From assembly GCA_023401925.1 (NCBI GenBank), contig JAEXDA010000008.1, forward strand, positions 1 to 12,626: a stretch of DNA of 12,626 nt, written 5' to 3'. The notes under the pieces are model-generated. The model was given only the letters and a program-made list of their open reading frames with translations, was not told the DNA's origin and did not search any database. A program made the position numbers and the translations under genes. Source of the stretch: Bacillota bacterium. Lineage in GTDB: Bacteria; Bacillota; UBA4882; UBA8346. Shown here one piece after another: positions 1 through 5,170 of this stretch (position 1 is the stretch's first letter; every line of letters starts with the position of its first letter).

Positions 1-2
1 TT

Positions 3-43
3 CGCCATCCTGGCCTTTCGACTGGCAATTATATGAGGCTTCC
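3..43 (-). repeat. Dispersed repeat, left inverted copy
   Basis: Read on the minus strand, this 41-bp stretch starts GGAAGCCTCATATAATTGCC and ends GGATGGCG. It matches plus-strand positions 3492-3533 with four substitutions and one single-base gap. The two copies are in inverted orientation and bracket the whole AT-rich islet. The element may extend beyond the window's left edge, so its full length is unknown. The match is seen directly; that it is a multi-copy genomic repeat is inferred. Confidence 0.7.
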
Positions 44-198
44 GATGGCGACCGTAGTTTTTCATCCAAGAAAAAATACGGCGCCCCGCCTTCCTCCTTG
101 AAGGCGTAGATCTTTTGTGTGTAAAAATATGCCTAACAAGTTGCTTATTTGACTTCTAAAATCTGTAGGAATAAAAGTGTGACCTATCCGCTTTTGTT
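44..198. other. Intergenic stretch without recognised gene
   Basis: I see no convincing gene here. On the minus strand it contains a Shine-Dalgarno-like AAGGAGG followed by a GC-rich patch leading into the repeat at 3-43. It may be the inner part of the same repeat element. It lies downstream of the SymE-like ORF, and no clear terminator hairpin with a T run is visible. Confidence 0.4.
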
Positions 199-372
199 TC
201 ACTTTTTATTTTTGTCCACCATTAACAGCAAACATCCTGACAGTTCGCTGACTGTATAGTTGCAGCCGGATTTAAAACCGCATTGTTCCAGCCACTGGCC
301 GGATAGGCGGATTTGAGGGACTTCTTTGCCGTTACTTAGGATGGAATAGACGGTGTGGTCGTGGGAGTTCAT
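199..372 (-). CDS. SymE-like small protein (type I toxin family)
   Basis: This 57-residue ORF starts at ATG 372-370 behind a strong ribosome site (GGAAGGAG, about 7 bases upstream) and stops with TGA at 201-199. The core VPQIRLSGQWLEQCGFKSGC (residues 18-37), followed by YTVSELSGCLLLMV, follows the SymE pattern: a beta strand ending 'IRLSGxWLExxGFxxG', then two more strands of a swapped-hairpin, AbrB-like fold. SymE in E. coli is an SOS-induced, RNA-associated toxin held down by the antisense RNA SymR; many homologues are uncharacterised. The usual family length is roughly 60-110 residues, so this is a compact member. It lies head-to-head with the Cro/C1 gene at 622, across about 250 bp of AT-rich DNA. 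A toxin function is inferred from family resemblance only, and no antisense RNA could be proved. The residue pattern and ribosome site make coding likely. Confidence 0.72.
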   Translation of the reverse strand: MNSHDHTVYSILSNGKEVPQIRLSGQWLEQCGFKSGCNYTVSELSGCLLLMVDKNKK

Positions 373-621
373 GGCGGGGCTCCTTCCTATTTTTATCCAA
401 TATAAAGGAAAGCCTTGGAATTTGTAGAATAAATACTCTTTACAAAGTTTTGGTTAAATAATAATGCGATAAAGGTTCGATTACAATCTCTATTTCATTA
501 GAGAAATTTATGATTCATTAGATATTATTATAACACAATAGAGAATGTTGTCAATGTTTTCTTGTAATTTCGCTAAATCCTTATTTTCAAAGAAAGATGA
601 CTTTACCAGGGAGGATTTTAG
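373..621. promoter_or_regulatory. AT-rich divergent intergenic control region
   Basis: This region separates the divergent SymE-like (minus) and Cro/C1-like (plus) genes and must hold the promoters of both. A -10-like TATAAC lies at 529-534 on the plus strand. It is flanked by TCTCTA (487-492), TAGAGA (499-504) and a third TAGAGA (539-544). TCATTAGA also occurs twice in direct orientation (about 496-503 and 514-521). This fits an operator for a small repressor such as the neighbouring HTH protein, but which protein binds is inference. No -35 box stands out. Confidence 0.4.
487..504. repeat. Perfect inverted repeat, candidate operator
   Basis: TCTCTA (487-492) and TAGAGA (499-504) form a perfect 6-bp inverted repeat around TTTCAT. 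A further TAGAGA half-site is at 539-544, so the outer pair TCTCTATT...AATAGAGA (487-494 and 537-544) is also inverted. The spacing around a -10-like hexamer is typical of repressor sites. Binding is not demonstrated. Confidence 0.45.
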
Positions 622-822
622 TTGATAAGTTATAAACCGTTTCAAAAGTTACTTATTGACAAAGGTATAAAAAAACAAGATGTGCTCAAAATGGCGGATA
701 TTTCGTGGGGAACAATGGCGAGATTAAATACGAATGAATATGTTTCTCTTGAAGTTATTGATAAATTATGCAATGTATTAAATTGCCAACCAGGGGATTT
801 AATAGAGTTTATAAAAAAATAG
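622..822 (+). CDS. Small Cro/C1-type (YozG-like) HTH regulator
   Basis: This 66-residue protein starts with TTG at 622, about 7 bases after GGGAGG, and ends at TAG 820-822. Nearly the whole length is one Cro/C1 helix-turn-helix: helix 1 around residues 5-14, the HTH at about 16-34 (KKQDVLKMADISWGTMARL), then NEYVSLEVIDKLCNVLNCQPGDLIEF, the conserved 'VSLEVLxKICxxLNCxxGDIIEF' end of the YozG-like group. Such proteins are single-domain DNA-binding repressors, often found near toxin-antitoxin, phage or conjugative genes. It has no fused partner and no gene close downstream. It probably acts on the inverted repeats just upstream (487-544), possibly controlling itself and the divergent SymE-like gene; this is inferred from arrangement. 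HTH identity is secure, the target is not. Confidence 0.88.
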   Translation: MISYKPFQKLLIDKGIKKQDVLKMADISWGTMARLNTNEYVSLEVIDKLCNVLNCQPGDLIEFIKK

Positions 823-996
823 TTACACTCCATTTCCCGTCTACATTACCAGAATAAGATGTTTTTCAATATTCAATGTTAAATCTCCCGTTTAAATTGC
901 ACTTTGAAAAATTACAGTTGTCTAGTATTTGAATACTATAGGTTTGAATATAAAATATCCGAATTCAAGAAGCAAAAAATTCGAATAATGTAACAA
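823..996. other. AT-rich intergenic, no gene seen
   Basis: There is no coding signal on either strand. The only structure is a short palindrome, TAGTATT-TG-AATACTA, at 923-938, which is too AT-rich and lacks a T run to be a convincing terminator. It is followed by several AATTCGAA-like words (about 979-1007). Confidence 0.4.
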
Positions 997-1257
997 TCAA
1001 TTCGAAAAATAAAAACTAAAGATTTCATCGCCCACTATATTTAAAAACTTTCCAAAGCAAGCTTTACAGATTTTTTTCCCGTAAAAACTGATAGTATCAT
1101 CGGCATCCTCGTAAAAAATACAGCCGGGACTGTATTTTTTGTAAATACCCATCTCCTCCCCAACAAAAACTTAAAGGGAAGATCTTTTAAATATCTCCAA
1201 AAGATTACAAAATTCCATGGGAATATTTATCATACCCAGTATAATTCTTAATTTTAA
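997..1257 (-). pseudogene. Decayed AbrB/SpoVT-family transcriptional regulator
   Basis: One minus-strand frame from 1257 to TGA 999-997 reads as a broken AbrB-family gene. The upstream part, LGMINIPMEFCNLLEI, aligns by eye with the family core 'LGRIVIPMELRRTLGI', the swapped-hairpin DNA-binding fold. The frame then meets TAA (1173-1171) where the family has Glu in 'PLEIFV', and continues in the same frame as VFVGEEMGIYKKYSPGCIFY and then DADDTISFYGKKICKACFGK. That tail matches 'ILKKYxPGCIFCG...GKxICKxC', the Cys-containing C-terminus of many Bacillota AbrB/SpoVT-like regulators. One of its cysteines is Tyr here. The N-terminal ~10 residues are missing or unrecognisable, and the 316-residue gene's stop codon lies at the truncated end. 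An internal ATG (1152) could still give a 51-residue peptide, but its GGAGG is only 2 bases away. I call it a pseudogene; the family call rests on remembered consensus. Confidence 0.65.
1113..1140. terminator. Perfect 11-bp hairpin, probable bidirectional terminator
   Basis: AAAAAATACAG (1113-1123) and CTGTATTTTTT (1130-1140) are perfectly complementary around the loop CCGGGA. An A run and T run on the two sides let it work in either direction. It sits 114 bp downstream of the 316-residue gene on the minus strand and 290 bp downstream of the HTH gene on the plus strand. It lies inside the relic AbrB frame, so it may have become functional only after that gene decayed. Confidence 0.55.
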
Positions 1258-2204
1258 TTAACCCTTTGTTCCATTATTGTTTCAGGTTCAAATATTTCAC
1301 AAAATACACCTACGCCAAATCTAATAGCTAACGCACATATTGAAGCAGCCATTAAGCTTGTTCCTATTTTCCAATTAGCTAACGTACATACAATTGCACC
1401 AGAAATATACTTTTTATCATGCACAATGGATAATCCTTGAGACCAGGCTTTATATATCTCATTATCAGGGTCACACAGTGATTTCCATACTACTCTTTTA
1501 ATTGCAGAACTTACCTTCATTCCAATTACTTTTTTCTTTTGTTCAGAAATTGGTGGTGGTAAACATATTCTATCTGATGTGGAGATTAATAATAAATTAT
1601 GTTTCTGAGAGGTAGCTAACAGTTTTATAACACTATCCGGGATGCATGTCCCCAAAATTTCATAAATTTCATCTTCTGTTTTTGTTTGTATTAATTCAAT
1701 CGATTTACCATGTACTTCATCAACGTCAAGGCTTTCCGCTGTATCTTTAAGACTATTAAGTAAAACTTCATTGTCTACTCTATTTAAAAATGATTTATGG
1801 AAGCTCCTTCTTAAATCATCAGAAGTTATGTTATTTATATTTCTAATAGTTTCATCAATAAAGGTCTGGGCTTTTTTTAAATCCCCTTTTCTTATATAAC
1901 ATATTGCTAGTATAGCTGTTGACTCTAAAAACATTCTAGAGCCTGTAGATACTTTATCTCGTACACCTGTTAATCCTGAAATTGCATATTCTAATTTTCC
2001 AGCCTCAAGTGCAACTTCGAAAAAGTAATTTTTATTTTTCATTAATCTTGAATTATACCCTTTAGGTTTAAGTAAATTTTGAATAGAAGTCATATATTTA
2101 CTTGCCATATCGAAATCTGCAACCTTTATACATTTTTTTAATTCTAGTTCTAATTTTAATAATTCTTTCTTGATTTCTTCTGTTAGTTTTGGATCCCGTG
2201 CCAT
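1254..2204 (-). CDS. Uncharacterised helical-repeat protein with hydrophobic C-terminus
   Basis: This 316-residue protein starts at ATG 2204-2202 behind AAAGGAGAAAGGAA and ends at TAA 1256-1254. I do not recognise a named family. Residues 1-25 are a charged, probably coiled helix. Residues about 27-125 look like TPR-type helix pairs ('ADFDMASKYM', 'YFFEVALEAGKLEYAISGL', 'AICYIRKGDLKKAQTFIDE'). Residues 175-213 form a mixed region containing NLLLIS. After the proline-rich LPPPIS (215-220) comes a basic segment (222-240). The C-terminal part, about 266-303, contains a long hydrophobic stretch (GAIVCTLANWK, then SLMAASICALAIRFGVGVFC) that could insert in or lie on a membrane. No catalytic motif is visible. 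It is the second gene of a pair, 35 bp after the two-helix membrane protein, in distinctly AT-rich DNA, which suggests acquisition by transfer. A joint sensor/effector role is inference only. Confidence 0.85.
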   Translation of the reverse strand: MARDPKLTEEIKKELLKLELELKKCIKVADFDMASKYMTSIQNLLKPKGYNSRLMKNKNYFFEVALEAGKLEYAISGLTGVRDKVSTGSRMFLESTAILAICYIRKGDLKKAQTFIDETIRNINNITSDDLRRSFHKSFLNRVDNEVLLNSLKDTAESLDVDEVHGKSIELIQTKTEDEIYEILGTCIPDSVIKLLATSQKHNLLLISTSDRICLPPPISEQKKKVIGMKVSSAIKRVVWKSLCDPDNEIYKAWSQGLSIVHDKKYISGAIVCTLANWKIGTSLMAASICALAIRFGVGVFCEIFEPETIMEQRVN

Positions 2205-2239
2205 TGTTCCTTTCTCCTTTATTTAAAAATTGAAATTGT

Positions 2240-3118
2240 TCAATTGCTCCTGTTATAGACCTTATCATTACTGTTAATATTAGTCTTTTTAGGAACAAAT
2301 TTAAACATTTTAGGATCTAATATAATTTCGTTGCCCGTCTTTTTCACCCATTCTTGAATATCGAATAAAATAGAATAAACCGCCTCTAAATATAGTTCAA
2401 GCAAGTTATCATTTACCTTAAAATAATCAAGTAATCTCTCTTGATTACCTTTACTAAAATCACCAAAGTCTTTAACCACAAATTTATCATTCCCTATATC
2501 AAATAGTAAAAGTAGTCTATCTGGGAAATCTCTATTTTCTATATTCATTTCTCGGCCACTTGCAATCTTATACCCTTTAGCAGGTTGACTTTTACACTTA
2601 ATAAAAATGTTATTCTTTTGAATAGCCTCCAAATGTCTTATACTTTTTATAATTGATACAATGGAAATAATCTGATCATCATCAATTTTATTCAATATAA
2701 AAGCATTATTTAATATTTCATCAAAGTACTTTTCACTTAGTTTCCATTTTTTCAAAACCTGAAAACCTAAAAATTCTTTTGAAGTAATTTGTGTTCGAAG
2801 CCTTTCTTCATCAAATTTAATAAATTCACTAAAATTAAGGCCCTCATTTATCGGGAAAACCATTTTCCCTAATTGATTTAATACCGACATTATTTCTCTA
2901 TCAACTTGTATTTTTGCATAATCAAATATTTCCTTATTCAATTCTTTACTGGCAGAATCTCTTGCAATTTCGTAAAAAAGAAAAACCAGAGGAATGGCAA
3001 AAAAGCCAGATGAAATATTAATAAATAACCCCTTTAGATTATCATTAAGTTTAATACCAATAATATAAAAAAGAAAACCAGCTAAAATAGACAAACCATA
3101 AGGCATTAATTTAAACAA
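2240..3118 (-). CDS. Uncharacterised protein with two N-terminal membrane helices
   Basis: This frame encodes 292 residues from TTG 3118-3116 to TAG 2242-2240. Residues about 6-22 (PYGLSILAGFLFYIIGI) and 30-50 (GLFINISSGFFAIPLVFLFYE) are membrane helices joined by a short polar loop. The rest is a soluble, mostly helical domain, rich in Lys, Asp and Glu, probably cytoplasmic. It has no catalytic motif I can name. The start is doubtful: neither the TTG nor an in-frame ATG at 3106 has a good ribosome site. A short upstream frame ending in KERMMKSEKIFV stops at TAA just after 3118, and a single-base slip in the adjacent A/T runs would join it to this protein. It is the first gene of a two-gene operon with the 316-residue protein. 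Families with this layout are common as 'hypothetical' proteins near defence genes, but a function here is not established. Confidence 0.82.
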   Translation of the reverse strand: MFKLMPYGLSILAGFLFYIIGIKLNDNLKGLFINISSGFFAIPLVFLFYEIARDSASKELNKEIFDYAKIQVDREIMSVLNQLGKMVFPINEGLNFSEFIKFDEERLRTQITSKEFLGFQVLKKWKLSEKYFDEILNNAFILNKIDDDQIISIVSIIKSIRHLEAIQKNNIFIKCKSQPAKGYKIASGREMNIENRDFPDRLLLLFDIGNDKFVVKDFGDFSKGNQERLLDYFKVNDNLLELYLEAVYSILFDIQEWVKKTGNEIILDPKMFKFVPKKTNINSNDKVYNRSN

Positions 3119-3364
3119 AAATTTTTTCAGATTTCATCATTCTTTCTTTCATTTTTTGCCCAAAAGAATCTACATGGCCGATAACTAGTGCCTATAAGAC
3201 ATACCTCACAAATGCTCCTAAAATCATGTTCATAGATGAAAATTCCCTAATAATTAATTTACAATAACTATTAAAATTTCTGTAAACAATTCCCTCTTCC
3301 TGCTTTTTAATAAGTAATCCGTAATATTTCCTTTAGCGTTTCAGCCTTTACATCCTCATCATCT
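3119..3364. other. Upstream region with short decayed coding-like frames
   Basis: No complete gene is seen. On the minus strand, three short frames look coding but are broken. One, ending about 3298, reads TYEDDEDVKAETLKEIL. A second reads KKQEEGIVYRNFNSYCKLII and stops at TAG. A third, immediately before the 292-residue gene, reads ICEVCLIGTSYRPCRFFWAK with three Cys. Together they suggest one or two decayed genes, which I cannot identify. The stretch also carries the likely promoter of the unknown operon. Confidence 0.35.
3258..3286 (-). promoter_or_regulatory. Candidate sigma-A promoter of the unknown operon
   Basis: On the minus strand TTTACA (3286-3281, 5 of 6 to TTGACA) is followed after 17 bases by TGTAAA (3263-3258, 4 of 6 to TATAAT). 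It lies about 140 bp upstream of the 292-residue gene. The DNA is AT-rich, so a chance match is quite possible. Confidence 0.35.
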
Positions 3365-3491
3365 TCATACGTTTTTACGTCTCTGGACCCAACCAACCCT
3401 CCCCGCCATTTGAGACACGACGTCGAAAAGCGCCGCCTCTTTACAAGGATGTAAAACTCGGCTTGTTTTCAAGCCGCGCGGTCCTGCCCCC

Positions 3492-3533
3492 GGAAGCCTC
3501 ATGTAATAGCCAGTCAAAATGCCATGGATGGCG
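3492..3533 (+). repeat. Dispersed repeat, right inverted copy
   Basis: This is the plus-strand partner of 3-43, sharing GGAAGCCTCAT, GCCAGTC and GGATGGCG, with 37 of about 42 positions identical. The match ends near the same point on both sides as far as can be judged. It shows that the block at 3365-3668 and the left edge of the window hold related DNA. Confidence 0.7.
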
Positions 3534-3599
3534 GCGCCATTCAAAAGCCCCGGAGGAATTGCAGGAGGTCCGGAACCACGCGGGTCCGGCGGCCTTTTG

Positions 3600-3627
3600 G
3601 GTCCTTTTGGGCCGCTCCAAAAGGACC
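3600..3627. repeat. Perfect 11-bp hairpin inside the GC-rich block
   Basis: GGTCCTTTTGG (3600-3610) and CCAAAAGGACC (3617-3627) are exact complements around the loop GCCGCT. No T run follows on either strand, so it is not a standard terminator. It may be a structural or recognition hairpin of the repeat element. Confidence 0.6.
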
Positions 3628-3743
3628 TCAGCCGGTGAAATCCGTGGACCACAATACTGGTCATTCATTTTAATGTCAAAAGCCCCCTCAACAACTGTTC
3701 TCCTTTTCCTGATCCATCAACCCAATTCCCCAAAATCAAGCAT

Positions 3744-3771
3744 AAAAAAACCGGCCCTTTTTAGCCGGTTT
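3744..3771 (-). terminator. Rho-independent terminator, minus strand (copy 1)
   Basis: On the minus strand AAACCGGC (3771-3764) pairs with GCCGGTTT (3755-3748), and TTTTTTT follows directly. After the T run the bases ATGCTTGATTT are the same as after copy 2. It overlaps the stop codon (3763-3761) of an unrecognised 44-codon minus-strand frame that starts at 3895. Confidence 0.7.
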
Positions 3772-3895
3772 CATCAACCATTGTTTCAAAAATGCCCCTT
3801 TCAAGTAGGAAGTATCCTTCTTGCTTTTTTCTGTAGACATGAATTGTTATCGTATCACTTTCTTTCCCGGCAGTTGTTCCTTTTGGATGATACAT
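3761..3895 (-). pseudogene. Unrecognised 44-codon frame between two terminators
   Basis: ATG 3895-3893 opens a frame to TAA 3763-3761 whose 44 residues include DTITIHVYRKKQEGYFLLER. It has a TGA directly before the ATG and no ribosome site, so it is more likely the 3' remnant of a lost gene than an independent gene. Its stop lies in the loop of the terminator at 3744-3771, as expected for the end of a real gene. I do not recognise the family. Confidence 0.3.
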
Positions 3896-3908
3896 TCAAA
3901 TCAAGCAT

Positions 3909-3932
3909 AAAAAAACCGGTTCTCTCAACCGG
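3909..3932 (-). terminator. Rho-independent terminator, minus strand (copy 2)
   Basis: On the minus strand CCGGTT (3932-3927) pairs with AACCGG (3921-3916) and is followed by TTTTTTT. It begins 23 bp after the stop codon of the nucleotidyltransferase relic, where a terminator for that gene would sit. A 22-base word covering the T run and its downstream flank is identical to that of copy 1. Confidence 0.7.
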
Positions 3933-3954
3933 ATTCATTCATATGATTCAAGAT

Positions 3955-4139
3955 TCATCCCTGTTCATAAATCATGATCACCTCATCCTTTATGCTTTCG
4001 GCCAGCGAAGGATCTAAGGATGAGAACTCAACAATATCGATCTTTTGTCCAATTTTTCCTCTAAAGCAATTTTCAAACCGGATAATGCCAATGCTAACCC
4101 CCAGTCCACCCTCCCTTTCCCAAATTTCTCAAAAAGATT
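3955..4139 (-). pseudogene. Frameshifted C-terminal relic of an MNT-type nucleotidyltransferase
   Basis: Two overlapping minus-strand frames together read as the end of a minimal nucleotidyltransferase (MNT/MntA-like, the antitoxin partner of HEPT toxins). The first frame, from 4139, contains LFEKFGKGRVDWGL and LSGLKIALEEKLDK. The second contains KIDIVEFSSLDPSLAESIKD followed by EVIMIYEQG and TGA (3957-3955). The family pattern is 'LxLxxxLEExLGxKVDLVxxSSLxPxLxxxIxxEAVxIYE'. Adding one A in the run at 4043-4046 would join the two frames seamlessly. The catalytic 'GSxxRG...DxD' part should lie upstream but is not recognisable there, so most of the gene is gone. A terminator follows at 3909-3932. 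No HEPT partner is visible. The relic is certainly broken; the family call is by remembered consensus. Confidence 0.55.
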
Positions 4140-4850
4140 TCAACATTTTTCACCCCCTCCAATCCCAATCTCCTCAAGCCTTTTCCCCCGAAAATACCTC
4201 TCTGATGATATTGAAAAATATGGAAAAAATCATTATAATGATATTAATAAAGACAATACCGATATTCAATGAAAACAAAACAACCTAAGCTTACATCGGT
4301 TTTTTTCAGAAAGATAACGCCGGGGGCTTTTTAAGAAATATCATTTCCTAATCCAAACCCCCAAAGAAATATATATATTTCCGTACAACAGCCCCTCTGC
4401 CCCACATCGCCCCCAAACCCAATCCCCGCCGGCCTTCAACCCGTTGGGCCACCCTTGGCCAAGGCGTTAAATTAAAAAAACGCTGGAAGATTCATCCCAA
4501 AAGGATGCCTTTCATTTTTATATGATTCGTGGCCCTCCTTCCCCTCCTGGCCCTCCAACCTCACAAACCCTTTATCCGCCAGGCTTTGCTTTCAGCGAAC
4601 CATGGTCACGAAAGGGGCCTCTCCCCCTTTTTGGGTGTGACCCATTGGCTGAAAATACCGTCATTGCAGTAACGGTGGCTCAGGAGGGGCAAGAGGGCAC
4701 AAAAAAAATGAACCAAAATCGCCATTCATTTATTTTTGACAATATCTTCTGTCTACCCACCCACATCATTCCCTGTTATAAATCAACCCGCCTTTCCAAA
4801 AAAGCTCCCCCCGACCCTTCCAAAAACCATTTCGCCAGTTCCCACGGTTT
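4140..4850. other. C-rich non-coding stretch
   Basis: I see no supported gene. The plus strand is markedly richer in C than in G (for example 4141-4200 and 4380-4440). Open frames here are proline-rich and family-less, as expected from that composition. Small features include ACCGAT (4259-4264) and ATCGGT (4294-4299) followed by a T run, a weak long-loop hairpin, and GGCCA...TGGCC near 4446-4460. Confidence 0.4.
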
Positions 4851-5170
4851 CTGATTTTCTTCCGCCAATCATCTCCACAATTTTTTTGTTCACTGATTTC
4901 TTCCCGCCAATCGTCTCCACGATTTTTTTGGTCGCTGATTTCTTCCCGCCAATCGTCTCCGCATTTTTTTTGTTCACTGATTTCCTCCCGCCAATCGTCT
5001 CCGCATTTTTTTGTTCGCCGGTTTCCTCCCGCCAATCGTCTCCGCATTTTTTTTGTTCACTGATTTCCTTCCGCCAATTGTCTCCGCATTTTTTTTGTTC
5101 ACTGATTTCCTTCCGCCGATTGTCTCCGCATTTTTTTGTTCACTGATTTCCTTCCGCCAATTGTCTCCGT
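4851..5170. repeat. Tandem 42-bp minisatellite, eight units
   Basis: Eight copies of a 42-bp unit follow each other. The shared G of CCGCC falls at 4864, 4906, 4948, 4990, 5031, 5073, 5115 and 5156, giving spacings of 42,42,42,41,42,42,41. Each unit holds CTGATTTC, CCGCCAAT, GTCTCC and a run of 7-8 T before GTTCA. The two 41-bp units have lost one T of the run. On the minus strand every unit carries GGAGG or GGAAGG about 6 bases before GTG, followed by AAC and an A run. A 42-bp period equals 14 codons, but the 41-bp units break every frame, so a long repeat protein is not encoded now. Confidence 0.9.

Larger units (their letters stand above)
3365..3668. repeat. GC-rich, repeat-like block without a credible gene
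   Basis: Both flanks are AT-rich, but this ~300 bp is clearly GC-rich and opens frames of 75-99 residues on both strands at once. Their products are full of Arg, Pro, Gly and Trp and resemble no family, which is typical of non-coding GC-rich DNA. It contains the right-hand copy of the dispersed repeat (3492-3533), the word GGCGCC next to GCCATGGATGGC, repeated CCTTTTGGG words (3593-3611) and a perfect hairpin at 3600-3627. I interpret it as a copy, or fragments, of a non-autonomous genomic repeat. Whether any small frame is translated cannot be told from sequence alone. Confidence 0.45.

Noticed and set aside
3463..4017. 184-codon plus-strand frame through the GC-rich block
   Set aside because: It has no ribosome site or family resemblance, crosses two minus-strand terminators, and overlaps frames of similar length on the other strand. 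It looks like a by-product of base composition.
4522..5146. Plus-strand proline- and phenylalanine-rich frames over the minisatellite
   Set aside because: They simply translate the C- and T-rich repeat (14-residue period). The 41-bp units break the frame and there is no start signal.
4851..5170. CRISPR array
   Set aside because: The units are contiguous 42-bp tandem copies with no unique spacers, and no cas genes are in the window.
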